A stretch of 64,000 bases of DNA from Panorpa germanica (taxonomy: Eukaryota > Arthropoda > Insecta > Mecoptera > Panorpidae). Made by a program: the position numbers and the translations under genes. This document shows positions 11,265 through 22,679 of this stretch, piece by piece. Every line of letters begins with the position of its first letter. Position 1 is the stretch's first letter. The notes below the pieces were generated by a model, which did not search any database, was not told where the DNA came from, and saw nothing but the letters and a program-made list of their open reading frames with translations. Location: positions 11,715,782-11,779,781 of the forward strand of contig OY783208.1 of NCBI GenBank assembly GCA_963678705.1, in the 5' to 3' direction.

Positions 11265-11655
11265 CTACAGCCATTCTATTGATAAAAGCTTCTTCCGGAT
11301 CTAATATATAAAGTTGTGAATTTTGCGGCCGTTTTCCATCTGCCGGTCTTGCTGCTGATGTTCTATGATAAATTTGACCACATATCCTAAAACAATAAGG
11401 TCCGCGTCCTGGAGGATAATCAATATTAGCTTCTAGCGAAGCAAATGCAAATGCGCTATTGTATTTTCTAATGTTATTCATAAAATTTTTAGAGTGAGGG
11501 TGTACGCCAGACATTAATGTTTGCAGTAGCGTTGGAAAATCATTAGAAGTAGTTAAAGATACCTTTCCTTTAGAGCAGCACATAGAAAATTTCTTATCTG
11601 ATGGTCGTTCATCTTTAAAATTAAATGATTTGCAAAATTGGCATAACTGGTCCAT
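11233..11655 (-). CDS. Helitron 1 Rep-helicase, zinc-finger-like segment (140 aa)
   Basis: Corresponds residue for residue to the middle of the Helitron 2 protein (CQFC...CCSKGKV...GPYCFRICGQ.YHR...QLYILDP), the cysteine-rich block usually found ahead of the Helitron Rep domain. Its ATG overlaps the stop of the upstream frame as TAATG (11655-11657), and it ends inside the start of the Rep-helicase frame. It is either one piece of a single frameshifted gene (favoured, because Helitron 2 is fused here) or a coupled reading frame using termination and restart. Confidence 0.75.
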   Translation of the reverse strand: MDQLCQFCKSFNFKDERPSDKKFSMCCSKGKVSLTTSNDFPTLLQTLMSGVHPHSKNFMNNIRKYNSAFAFASLEANIDYPPGRGPYCFRICGQIYHRTSAARPADGKRPQNSQLYILDPEEAFINRMAVDANRYTFKKC

Positions 11656-14039
11656 TAATCCATGAAATTTTGATAAGCCACACCTAATACAGGTGCAGCT
11701 GTTGTATTAGTGTGACAATTATGTCTTTCTTCAGTATTGATTATAACATTTTCAGCATCTTTTATTTTTCTTCGTAATAATTTTATTTTAATTCTTCTGT
11801 CCTCTAGGCGTTTATTTTCTGTAGATAATTTCCTTTTATCCTTTAATATTTTTTCTTTTAACTGTTTTTGTTTATCTAACTCGATCTCTTTAGATAGTTT
11901 TATATTATTTTTTAAAATGTTCCACAAAAGTAAATTTTTTTGTTGCATACAGTTTCTATTTAAGCGTTTTTCTCTATGCCAAATTAATTTCTTCAATCTT
12001 TGTTGTCGCTCAACTTTATTTTCATTTTGTATTCTATTTCTTTGATTGACAATTATATTCGCCAACCTTCTTTGCTTGTCTATTTGATTTTCCGTTAACA
12101 ATCTTTTTTTTTGATTATAGATAAGTTTTCGTAACCTTTCTTGTCTAGCGATTTGTTTTTCGTTCAGCAATCTTTTATTTTGATTAAATTTTAATTTTTC
12201 TAACCTTTTCTGTCTAGCGATTTGTTTTTCGTTTAGCAATCTTTTATTTCGACTAAATTTTAGTTTTTCTAACCTTTTCTGTCTGTCGATTTGTTTTTCG
12301 TTTAGCAATCTTTTATTTCGACTAAATTTTACTGTTTCTAACCTTTTCTGTCTGTCGATTTGTTTTTCGCTTAGCAATCTTTTATTTTGATTAAATTTTA
12401 GTTTTTCTAACCTTTTCTGTCTGTCGATTTGTTTTTCGTTTAGCAATCTTTTATTTTGACTAAATTTTACTTTTTCTATCCTTTTCTGTTTGTCGATTTG
12501 TTTTTCGCTTAGCAATCTTTTATTTTGACTAAATTTTACTTTTTCTATCCTTTTCTGTTTGTCGATTTGTTTTTCGCTTAGCAATCTTTTATTTTGACTA
12601 AATTTTACTTTTTCTATCCTTTTCTGTTTGTCGATTTGTTTTTCGCTTAGCAATCTTTTATTTTGATTAAATTTTAGTTTTTCTAACCTTTTCTGTTTGT
12701 CGATTTGTTTTTCGCTTAGCAATCTTTTATTTTGACTAAATTTTACTTTTTCTATCCTTTTCTGTTTGTCGATTTGTTTTTCGCTTAGCAATCTTTTATT
12801 TTGACTAAATTTTACTTTTTCTATCCTTTTCTGTTTGTCGATTTGTTTTTCGCTTAGCAATCTTTTATTTTGATTAAATTTTAGTTTTTCTAACCTTTTC
12901 TGTCTATCGATTTGTTTTTCGCTAACCAATCTGTTTTTTTGATTATATTTTAGTTTATTCAATCTTCTTTGTTTTACGATCTTGTTTTGTTTTAAGAATG
13001 CATTTCTTTTTAACAAATATTCTATTTTCTTTCTTATTTGTCCTTCATTTTTAGATTCCTTAAGTAACCTCTTCTTTTTACTTAATTTTACCTGTTGTAA
13101 TCGACTCTGTTTCTTGCAACTTACATTCTTACTTTTTAGCCGTTCACTGCTTCTGCTATTAACTTTGCATAAATCGATTTCTTCCTTGTCTTCTGATATA
13201 ACTAGTTCTTCTTCTTCTGTATTTATTACTTCAACAGTTGTAGAAGTAGTTGTAATATTTTTATTAACAGAATTATTTAATGATTTACCTATTATTTCAA
13301 CAATACCTATATCACCTTCAGTTTTAGCTATAATTATTGGAATAATAACACATAGATTTTCACCGTCATCACAAAAATTATAATAAATCAAATTAAATAA
13401 ATCCTTCAAACATTCAAAGCATAACAATACGGCTCGTCCTGTTTGTGGAGTTACGGATTCTCCTTTTAAACCTCTGGCATGAGAATCAAAAAGCCAAAAG
13501 TAATTATTCTGCTTGAAAATTGCAAATGTCTGCTGACATGTTGTAATTAGGCCATTATTAAATTTGTTAAAATAGTTTTCTAATATATTGCAGGTAAATT
13601 TGTAACAATGTTCTTTACAATCGTTTTTGGTAATCATGGCATTTATATTATCTAACAAGTTATGTCTAATGGAATATTTGACATTTCCAACGGATAATTC
13701 AACATTAATATCGTCAACCGTCAACAATCGATTTGCAGCTTTTTGATAGTTAGCCAAATAGCAATTATCACCTGCATCTAAAATATAGTTTATAACAGGT
13801 GAAGTCCATTCATGTAGCGGAATGGAATTACTAATGCATATACTAACTAACGCATTTGGGGTACATTGAACACCCCTAGACAAAGAAGAATATCTTTCGC
13901 TGAATTGATTAAAATCTCCACGAATAACAGATAGCGGTGTACTTAAAACTATCTCAGATTTAGTTTAATGTAAATTTTTTAAACGATTTAAAGTTGTATT
14001 CTTCTTTCGCCCATATCCTAGAACTACTTGAAAAGACAT
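11655..14039 (-). pseudogene. Helitron 1 N-terminal protein: protease-like domain and lysine-rich repeats
   Basis: The best start is the ATG at 14037-14039, giving MSFQVVLGYGRKK, which matches the Helitron 2 start (MSKSLFGFGRKR). An in-frame TAA at 13965-13967 interrupts it; the open frame resumes at 13883 and gives 742 aa. Counted from 13883, residues 1-200 look like a papain-fold cysteine protease of the C76 (herpesvirus UL36-type deubiquitinase) group, with Gln-Cys at 6-7 and a D-x-H pair in FDSHARG at 133-135. Residues about 300-640 are lysine/arginine-rich tandem repeats of 24 aa, predicted coiled coil. A role such as processing or removing ubiquitin from the Rep protein is only a guess. 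It is joined to the next frame by a TAATG overlap. Confidence 0.65.
12060..12950 (-). repeat. 72-bp in-frame tandem repeat coding 24-aa Lys-rich units
   Basis: About 12 copies of a 72-bp unit with minus-strand consensus NKRLLSEKQIDKQKR.EK.KF. The plus strand repeats CGATTTGTTTTTCG every 72 bp. Two subtypes occur (RLEKLKFNQ and RIEKVKFSQ) in blocks, suggesting recent unequal exchange. Helitron 2 has a diverged region of the same period at about 28300-28900. Confidence 0.9.
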
Positions 14040-16870
14040 TTTAAAATAATTATATATTTATATATATATAAACAAAGTAAATAAAAATTATTCTATATTA
14101 CTAAATAATAATATATTACAATAAAAAAATTATTTAAAATAACGAACCATACACCAACAGAATTAAAACTTAATTTTAATAAAATGAGATGATTCCTGAA
14201 ACAACAACGTTAATTATTAGTTTTGCTGGTTCGTGTAAAATTCGTAATCGTGTCAAAGCTAAGTCAGAGAATGTATATGGATTTGTTAAAGATACAGTAA
14301 TTATGCCATAATAAGCAGTTCATTTATGAGAAGCATTTTCCATGTAAGAATATATTTAGATGTATGCACCTAAAAAGTATTTTCAATGATAGTCACTAAT
14401 CTTTTTAACAAAGTTAAGACATTGACAATATAAACGCGGAATGGGCTTGTGTACTCATTTTTTAGTGGTCGATTTTTCAGTTGTTGATTGAAATTGATGT
14501 TAATAAATGTATATTGGTGTGTCTATTTTTTTAAATATCTGAATGTTGACGGAGATATAGCAATTAAAAATTTAAAAAATATAATAAATTCAATGTGAAT
14601 CATTTTTAAACATACTCGTACATGTTTCTTTATTAATTATTTCACAATAGTTCTCATATGTAGATGAAGCTTTTATTCTGAATATACCTATAATCAAGTA
14701 ATGGGTTGCCATTATTAAAAGTGAGAAAAAAGCAACCACAACAAAAGATCCAACCTCTTTACTGTGTAATTGAATATGACCATGATATTTTGATAAATTA
14801 ATTCAGTAATAGTGAGTCAAAAGGTTTAGAGAATCTGTCAAGGTATATCGCCTTCATGCTTAGAGAAACGGAGAAACTAATATGCAGTTCTTTACTGCAT
14901 TATACTGATCCTCTAATTTGTGAGTAGTTCATGTATCCGAGGAAGGGTTAATGAAACCAACAAATGATTTTTTAAGTAAATGTAAAAGAAAGTAAAATAT
15001 ACAAAAAATTTCATGGATTTCATCAGCTGAATGGTCACATCAGCAGTCATTGAGTATTTCAGGTTTACACACATAATATACAATTTGGAAATTAATATTC
15101 ATATTAGTTTTTCACTTTTACAACTGCATAACAATTCGCATGTTATACAGTTGTTATTAATTTATTTTAACATTCAACATAACATTAGCTTTTAGATTCA
15201 ACATTCAAATTTCTGGAAAATGTCAAATTATATATTTCTTAAAACAGCTATTAAGTAATTTATTTACTCTTACTTAATATTTTTATAGTTGATGCAAAAC
15301 ACATTATCGAGTTGAATAAACTGTATCAAATATCTTTCCAAAAATATTGAAATGTTATATGTAATTTGGGACAGATATTTTAACTATGAGATATATATAT
15401 ATATTTAAATTATATTTACATAGCATTACATCTATATCCATATAATCAACAATATTTTATCAAAAAGAAATTCAAATGTCGGTTAATATGTTATAAAATG
15501 AACAATATAATACATTTTCACATTAAATAATATATATTTAATTAAATAAAAGAAAATACCTCTTTTGAAATGTATCATAAGCACAAGTTTTCACTTAAAT
15601 TATTATGTATATACTTTCAAATAAATTTATTAAAAGTATTTTTCATATAAGTAAATAAACAATTACAATTCTATCAACGATCACTGTTTAACAAACTGTA
15701 TAGTTGAGTTCAATTCTCAGAAGTGAGCTCTTAATGCAAACTGACAAAAATATACTTTTGACATATTAAAAATGCCGCGTATTTTTAAATAATTTTTAAC
15801 GATAGTTTTATTTTAAAAACAAATGCAGTGAATCATTATATATATTTGGATAACATAAAATAACACACTTGAAATAACTAAACATATATTACAAAATTCT
15901 AATTTTCCATATAAATAATTAAAATGTTAGAAGGTTCTGTTAAATTATTAAAATCATCTAATACATACATCTTCATTTACTAAATAAATAATATAAATTT
16001 CATTATTAAGTAACAATTCAAACAAAACATGTTGGAAAAATCTAATAAGAACTATATCTATAAATTTTTTTGTGAAACTATAAGATGAATTAAATACAAG
16101 TATTCCTTATAAACTATTTAGTAACTTATTCTGAATCATTAATAATATTAATAAGTAATGTAACAACATGAATTTATAAAATATGAGTTTGAATTTATTA
16201 AATATATACATCTGTATATCAATACATCAATATACATCTGTAAATTAGTAGCAGTAGTAATTTAACAATTCAAACAAATTCATCTTCATTATAACAGTGT
16301 TTAAATATAGTTTTTTTAATTTAATTTTGAAGATATTATTCTCTTTTCTGAAACTGAATATCGATCATTCAATTCATTAGTGAAGTGATTCTTCTCAGAA
16401 AAGTTAGAATCACAAATATCATTGATAAGTATAACTTGTTGAATACTGCTGCAATCATACAACTCGAATATTGTTATCATAGTTATATCAAAACTCAGTA
16501 AAGTATGAAGTATAAAACTATGTAAATTTATTTAGACTAAACCTTTGAAATGCGAATGAATTTTGACTTACAAGAATATTAAAACAAGCTTCGTTTAATA
16601 TTGAATTTAAATATAATTTAATGTCCATTTTAGTTAAATGTAAATTCTAATCAAAAGGTTGTCATTCCATTAATAATACACTTACAGAACATTGATAAAA
16701 ATTTAGTATTTCTATCCATGTATTTATGTTGTTAATTTGTCTCGTTCTAACAAAAATACAATTTTGTTTTAAGGATTGTGTTAATATTCCTTGTGAAAAC
16801 AATAATGATGCAATACTCCATTTTTAACACAGCCCAAATTCAAGTAATATCTGTAAATATTTACAATTGC
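14040..16870. other. Gene-poor AT-rich region
   Basis: No coding sequence that I can support. It should contain the promoter and 5' end of Helitron 1, but I could not locate a TC-type terminus. 14490-14580 is a fragment of the 340-bp repeat family described at 17463-17800 (shared phrase AATGTTGACGGAGATA). The rest is unassigned. Confidence 0.5.
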
Positions 16871-16874
16871 CTAT

Positions 16875-16932
16875 TTATGACATGAATAAAATCATTCCAT
16901 TCGCTTCATATTCTCTGCCTTGTCCTTTCAAT
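16875..16932 (-). other. Possible 3' terminal exon
   Basis: On the minus strand a good acceptor (CTTTTTCAG) is followed by a 58-nt open stretch reading LKGQGREYEANGMILF and a few more codons, then a TAA at 16875-16877. It is too short to identify. It could be the last exon of a minus-strand gene whose other exons lie to the right, but its phase does not join the exon at 32029-32095 directly. Confidence 0.25.
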
Positions 16933-17462
16933 CTGAAAAAGAAATTATATTTAAAAGAAATATAAGGTTGAATGAATATTGTACATATTAGTATTTATAT
17001 GAAAAATTAAAACAAAATCCATATTCACAAAATGCAAATTACAAAACAAAACAATTAATTACTAAATACATTATTGAATTTTTCTAACCTCTTTTGTTTG
17101 AAACTTGTAAAAAAAGAAACTAGTTTATTTTCGTATATTGTATGATGCTTGTTCTATACTCCAAAACACATCCAAACAAATAGCTACTTAATAGTTATTA
17201 CATCACTTTTTATTAATAAATAGAGAATAGGAATTATGGCTAAAGTTTATCAACAAATGTTTTTTGACAGCTGCTAACCAGAGATAATAGTGCTAACATT
17301 ACTAATCAAGGTTTTATTAACTTATCAAGATTCAAACCAATTATAAATTTAGAATAGAAAGGTTAGAATATAAAATAAATGAATTTATAATGATTTAAAT
17401 ATCTGCCTTGAGAATGTTTATGTTAAAATAGTTGTGTTAATGTTACAAATTGTGCAATATAT

Positions 17463-17800
17463 TAATAAGGTTGGCATCCGGGACCATAAAGGTCAAAATA
17501 TTTTTAAATAACTCGCTATATTTTAGGAGATATTAACAATTAAAATATTTTTTTTACTTTAATTATTAAAGGGATCCATTGTTATAGAAAATTCCAATAC
17601 AGGTAACGTCATGTCCGCTATAAAGAGATATAATACTTAACACATATATTTTATACATATAACAAATAACTGATCTATTCCTTAATAGTGGGACATGTTA
17701 CATCATAAATATAGCCGACATCCGTAGGACTGAAACTTCAATTTAAATTTTTAATTTCTATATCTCCGTCAACATTTAGATATTTAATAAAATAAATACG
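17463..17800 (+). repeat. 340-bp non-coding repeat (MITE-like), copy 1
   Basis: Starts near ATTAATAAGGTTGGCATCCGG and ends near TATCTCCGTCAACATTTAGATA then AATAAAATAAATAC. The same element appears inverted at 57386-57660 and in the same direction at 58125-58440, with fragments at 14490-14580, 35505-35610 and 52980-53100. The one clear end reads like TTATAAAG.TGGCTACCAGGACC. No coding capacity. The class of transposon is not clear. Confidence 0.5.
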
Positions 17801-18132
17801 CTATTATTTCTTTATTATCTATTATATTATACCTAAAATATAAGTAAAGTTAATACCGATAGTTAATGAATGATAAGTAATATAGGTAATAATGATAAGT
17901 TACATGACATTTTAAAATGGAAATTCCATTAAGGGGATACAGTACTTCCTTAGCAGAACAGTTGAATGTAGATGGCTGCTTAATATTTAAATATATTTAC
18001 AAAATCGTACTGTCAAACCTTTATTTAAAAACGGATTATAACATTTTACATCTATTATCTAACGATTCACAAATTTTAAATTCAACTTTAATTATCCTAT
18101 TATAAGTTTTATGTTGTTTATGGTGTAAAACA
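17801..18132. other. No feature recognised
   Basis: AT-rich sequence between the 340-bp repeat and the Helitron relic. A 62-codon open frame from 17917 shows no domain and no supporting context. Confidence 0.4.
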
Positions 18133-19060
18133 GTGCATGTTGAAAAAAATACGTTTTTCAAAAATATAAAATATGTTCAATTTTTTAAATTTATGCGTTA
18201 TTTGACCAAGTTTTTTTCAAAATTTGGACATTCTTTGAATTGGTTACCAAAGTTAATCTATATACAAAAATTCAGCTTTTTATCACATTTTAACCTTTAT
18301 CAAAAACCACCTCTTGCCGTCAAATGCTCTATTATTACGCAATCCAAAATTTGAGCTTTCTCCAAAGTTTCTTACCGAGCGCACCAATTTTCTCAGCGCT
18401 TCCTATATAACATTTTTAATTTCTAAATATTTGAATATGTTTGCATTCAAATGCGTAATACACATGCACAATTTCAACTTTATATCTTATGCATCCTAAA
18501 ATTTTCCCTGAATTTCCGGGAAACAGTGGCGTAGCTACCGCCGTATCAACCTTATCAATAATATGGGGCCCCGGGCTACAAGTGCCCTAAATGTGTATTT
18601 TTGTTTCTCTTGTGAAAAATCTTTACCCATCATTAGGGCCCCCAAACAAATTTGGCACTGCCGGGAAATCCGAAATAAATATTTCTTTACGGGTTATCAC
18701 TTTTATTTTTTAAGTAGCTAACTTGTCTGCAATGCTATTAAAGTTGTTGTGTAAGAAAACACGGTTTGACAGAACAATTTTGTAAATACCAATTTTGTAA
18801 TATTATATATAAATATGTAAAATTAAATCCATGTTCCTGTGGGGTGCTTAATTAAAGGAGATGTAGTACAGAATTTTTTTTTTATGTTAGTGTATCTAAT
18901 ATTACCTTTTATCTTTGTATCCATATATTCGGTTTATTACTCTGCCCCACTACCCCGCTAAGAAAAATATTCTTTAATTTATTTTCGTTAGTAATATTTT
19001 AATGTAAACCTGCAAACAAAATTTTAGCTTTGTATTTACATTTTAGCATTAGAGCCCCTC

Positions 19061-19129
19061 ACATATCTCCGCTACTGAATTAAATTTGTCAAATTTTAGT
19101 TACGGGAATCTATTTTGTTTGTACTCAAA

Positions 19130-19192
<63 letters not shown>

Positions 19193-20580
19193 TTGTAGCC
19201 CTTCATCCCTATATATTTATTATTTCATGTTTTACGCCCGCCGCCACTGGAAATTTAAAATTTTGTCTAATTTTCCTTTAATTACCATCTATATAGGGCC
19301 CACGTTCCAAATTTCAACGTTCTAGGTCTGTTACGACATTGCAACCAAAAATTCACGCCACTACTGAATTCAAATTTTGATATTCCAATTATTAGCAAAC
19401 ATGCACAATTAGTGCCTTAATACATACCCCTAGTTTTAATATAATTTTTTCAATATTAAATTTTAATTTAAATTGAATTTTTTTACTGTCTGAACTCCCG
19501 CCGCCACTGGAAATTTAGGGCTGTTTAGTTTTTTCATTAATTACTGTCCACAAGGAGCCTACATATTAAATTTGAACGTCCTTACTCTATTCCAACATTG
19601 CTCCCAGAAATTCGCGCCGCTACTGAACTTAAGTTTCTAGTCTCCAACTATTGGCAAATGTGCACATTTATGATCTCAATACACATACCAAATTTCAGTT
19701 TTCTATCTTTTCTAGTTCGTCAGATATTTACAAAAGTATTTTTTCGAATTTTCCAGTTTTGTTCATTTTAGCATAAGAGCCTCTCACATATCTCCGCTAC
19801 TGAATTAAAGTCCAAATATGTACCTCTTTATCGTACTTATCATCAGTTTATTACCTCTGCCCTAATGTTACACTAAAGAAAATGTAGTTTCTTTATATTT
19901 TTATTGTTATTGTCAATCTATATCTGCATACTAAATTTCAGCTTTGTATTTAAATTTTAGCATTAGTACCCCCCACATACCACCGCTACTGAACAAGTTT
20001 GTCAAATTTTAGCACGAGGATCTATTTTATTTGTATCTAAGAATATATATTCTAAACTATAGCCTTTTATCTCCATATATTTCAAATATCTGGTTTTTGG
20101 CCCCCAGCGCCCGCCGCCTCTGGAAAGTTGCAAATTTCTATAGTGTGTCTTTAATGACACTCTATATATGGCCCCCGTTCCAAATTTTAACGTTCTAGCT
20201 CTGTTGCGACATTGCCCCCAAAAAATCACGCCGCTACTGAATTAAAATTTTGGTAATCTAATTATTGGCAAACATGCGCAATTAGTGTCTCCATACATAC
20301 CCTAAGTTATAATATTACATTTTCAATATTTCTGGCTTTTACTGTCTCAACTCCCGCCGCCACTGGAAATTTGGGGCTGTTTTTTTTTTTTCATTAATAA
20401 CTGTCTACAGCGAGCCTACATATTAAATTTCAACGTCCTAACTCTGTTCTAACATTGCCCCCGGAAATTCGCGCCGCTACTGAACTTAAATTTCCAATTT
20501 CCAACTATTGGCAAATGTGCACAATTATGATCTCAATACACACACCAAATTTCAGTTTTCTATCTTTTCTAGTTCGTCAG
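19061..20580. repeat. Tandem duplication of a 720-860 bp unit
   Basis: Repeated landmarks: CATATCTCCGCTACTGAATT at about 19061 and 19784, CCCGCCGCCACTGGAAATTT at 19497 and 20352, and AACTATTGGCAAATGTGCAC at 19637 and 20500. Spacing grows from about 723 to 863 bp because of indels, including the TA tract in the first unit. Within each unit the CCGCCGCC and CCGCTACTGAA motifs also recur, so there may be an older, shorter period. Confidence 0.65.
19132..19190. repeat. (TA)n microsatellite
   Basis: About 58 bp of pure TA repeat in the first unit of the tandem duplication; the second unit has only a short remnant near 20040. Confidence 0.95.
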
Positions 20581-20754
20581 ATATTAGCAAAAGTATTTTT
20601 TCGAATTTTCCAGTTTTTCCAGTATAAGTTTTTCCACGGAAATTCAGGGACGTAGAAAGTCTTAGAAATTCGTCCTTTACATCATACCAAAATTTGAAGA
20701 ACTTTGTAGGCGCCGTTTAGAAGATACCATATACGATTTTGTTACCGGATATAT

Positions 20755-20812
20755 ATATAAATAAATATATAAATAAATATATAAATAAATATATAAATAA
20801 ATATATAACGCT
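20755..20812. repeat. 12-bp tandem repeat (ATATATAAATAA)n, about 4 units
   Basis: Short array at the inferred 5' end of the Helitron-related relic, in the position where copy B carries its 2.4-kb octamer array. Confidence 0.85.
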
Positions 20813-21402
20813 CTATATATATAAATATCTATGAGTTCTTATGAGTTTTCCATGTTAAATTGGAACATTACGAACATTATAATAAGTAGATACTAGCTTA
20901 TACCCCGTCGCAAAGCGACGTCTGTTTAATATATATTATTTGAATTTCATAAAGTAATACGTAATTTCATTTCAAATTTTTCATATTAAAATTAGAAAAG
21001 CACTGTCGCTATTTTTTAGATATCATACTCGTACATGAAATAAATAAATATTTTAAAATGAAAATGTTGTATTTCATCTTATAATATGATCTACTACTTT
21101 AAAATTGCTTATTGGAACAAATATTCTACAGGATTTACTTATTATATCATATCAAAAAAATTTACAATTCTAGTTTTATAATAATTTTTAAATGTTTCAT
21201 AATTAAATTTAAATATTTCTGTTAAATATATTAAATATAGATTTATATATATCGTCTTCATTTTTCGTACACTTTAATATACATAATTAAAATTATTTCT
21301 TCATTGACCAGTAAACGGTATTCTTTGTATTTTTCATGTTGTTATCATTTTTGTTGTTTCTTCATAAACGTATAGCTATTAACGCACTGTCGTTTCAGAT
21401 TG

Positions 21403-21762
21403 TCATGCCTTAATCGGTGTGGATAAAACATCTTCCGTGATAGTAGGACAGTAGTTTTCTGTGATGTTGGCGGTTATTATCTCATTACTATTCCAGGTTT
21501 AGCATTTAAATAGTAGCACTTTATTATTCCCCTCCTAAAAGAAGCATTATTAATAAATAAATAAAGAAAATATACTGAATGCAAAACAAATAAATTATGC
21601 ACTTACAGTTTGTACATGTGATGAACAGCACTAATATCTGCTTCATTGAATTGTTTATCAGAATAATAGATAATGAATTTCCCGTAAGCCGGGTCTTTGT
21701 TGTATTTTATAAATATACACGATCAACTAAAATCTTCTTATTGCCACGGCCCTTTTTTCGCT
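21403..21762 (-). pseudogene. Unrecognised spliced gene fragment carried by Helitron 2
   Basis: Two minus-strand exons with clean borders: 21607-21762 (acceptor TTTACAG, donor GTAAGT) and 21403-21544 (acceptor CTTTTAG), separated by a 62-bp intron. The first exon starts with a basic stretch (RKKGRGNKKILVDRVY), needs one 1-nt frame change in GTATATTTATAAAATAC, and continues KDPAYGKFIIYYSDKQFNEADISAV. The splice phase joins it to LRGIIKCYYLNAKPGIVMR, then TAA at 21477-21479. One base over, the frame continues EIITANITENYCPTITED to a TGA at 21403. I do not recognise the family. It occupies the same slot as the SGNH-like gene in Helitron 1. Confidence 0.45.
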
Positions 21763-22279
21763 CTGTAAATTACAATAACATTAATTTACATCGTACTTGC
21801 ATGATCGTCTTAAACAACATGAAGAATATATTGTATTTATTTTTAATAAAAGGATAATATAGAATAGTAATAATATTTGTAGTAGTTATTTCACAAAAAT
21901 TAAACACAAAAATAATGTTTTGCAACATCAAAAGCATTAAATTATTTGTTTAAAAATCTATTTAAAAAGCATAATACCTGAGAATGTTATGTTATTTTAA
22001 AGAATCTCAGCATAATGATATGATTGTATCATCATGCTGATATATATAATTGTGTCGTAAAGGTATTTTAGGTTACTTTTTAACGTATTTCAGACAAATG
22101 ATTCTTCCATACTGGTAGGTCGAGACACACTTTATACACTTCTTAGTTGCAAAGACCTAAAACTTAATATGTACTATATTAATATTAATATTTAATGTTA
22201 ACTATTTGTAATAGCAATATTCGTATTAATAATTAATAATATGAAAGCATAATTTATAATTTAAAAAGGAAATATTCTT

Positions 22280-22640
22280 TTTAGTTAATTTATCTGCAAA
22301 CGTTGTAATAAAAATACTGATCTGGTAACAGTTATTACACATTAGACTACACTTAAAAATGTATTACGATTAATGATTTGTAAATAAGAGTATTTTTCTA
22401 AACGTTATCAAATAAATCATGCGACAACACCAGCGAGCAGGTAAAGAATATGAAACAAATTTTTAAAATATATTATTCATATGATAATGTAGTTATGTAG
22501 AAGTTATTTCAATATGAATATGACTGAATTTTATAAATTTGAAACTTCGTTGTCGGGAGAGGAGAGGACCAACATAGGATTATAAAAAGGAAAGAATTCA
22601 TAAAAGGATATGTGGTAATCTGAAAACAAATAAAATGCCA
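22280..22640 (-). repeat. Helitron subterminal block, copy 3
   Basis: Homologous to 4260-4930 and 6200-6540: AGTTAATTTATCTGCAAACG, CGACAACACCAGCGAGCAGGT and GTTGTCGGGAGAGGAGAGG. It lies between the passenger gene and the tandem array. Confidence 0.5.
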
Positions 22641-22679
22641 ATAACATACAATATAATATATATAACACTTACATCTAAA

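Larger units (their letters stand above)
4057..14039 (-). mobile_element. Autonomous Helitron 1 (decayed)
   Basis: It runs from a degenerate 3' end (hairpin remnant around 4071-4083, terminal CTAT at 4057-4060) to the start of its Rep-helicase gene at 14039. The 5' end further right was not found. Order from the 3' end: terminal region homologous to other Helitron 3' ends (4057-4260), a subterminal block (4260-4930), a spliced SGNH-like gene (4959-6071), a second copy of the subterminal block (6200-6540), a 228-bp tandem array (6690-7505) and the Rep-helicase coding region. The coding region is broken by one stop and two frame changes, so this copy is probably inactive. The assignment of the region between 4057 and 7600 to the same element rests on the matching layout of Helitron 2. 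Confidence 0.7.
18133..20815 (-). mobile_element. Helitron-related relic interrupted by duplicated sequence
   Basis: 18133-18520 is homologous to the body of the non-autonomous copies at 300-760 (ATGCGTTATTTGACCAA, then a long TTTTTTTCAAAATTTG stretch). 20590-20755 is homologous to their 5' part (TTTCCAG..., GTCTTAGAAATT, GCCGTTTAGAAGATACCATA). Between them about 2 kb of other sequence contains an internal duplication. The 5' side ends in a 12-bp tandem repeat (20755-20812) instead of the octamer. It lies in the same direction as Helitron 2, whose 3' end is 78 bp away. Confidence 0.5.

Noticed and set aside
11737-13383. Plus-strand frames opposite the Helitron Lys-rich region
   Set aside because: Leu/Phe/Ser-rich shadows of the minus-strand Lys/Arg codons; same for 28258-28818.
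19086-19325. 79-codon frame
   Set aside because: Crosses a TA microsatellite and repeated non-coding DNA.
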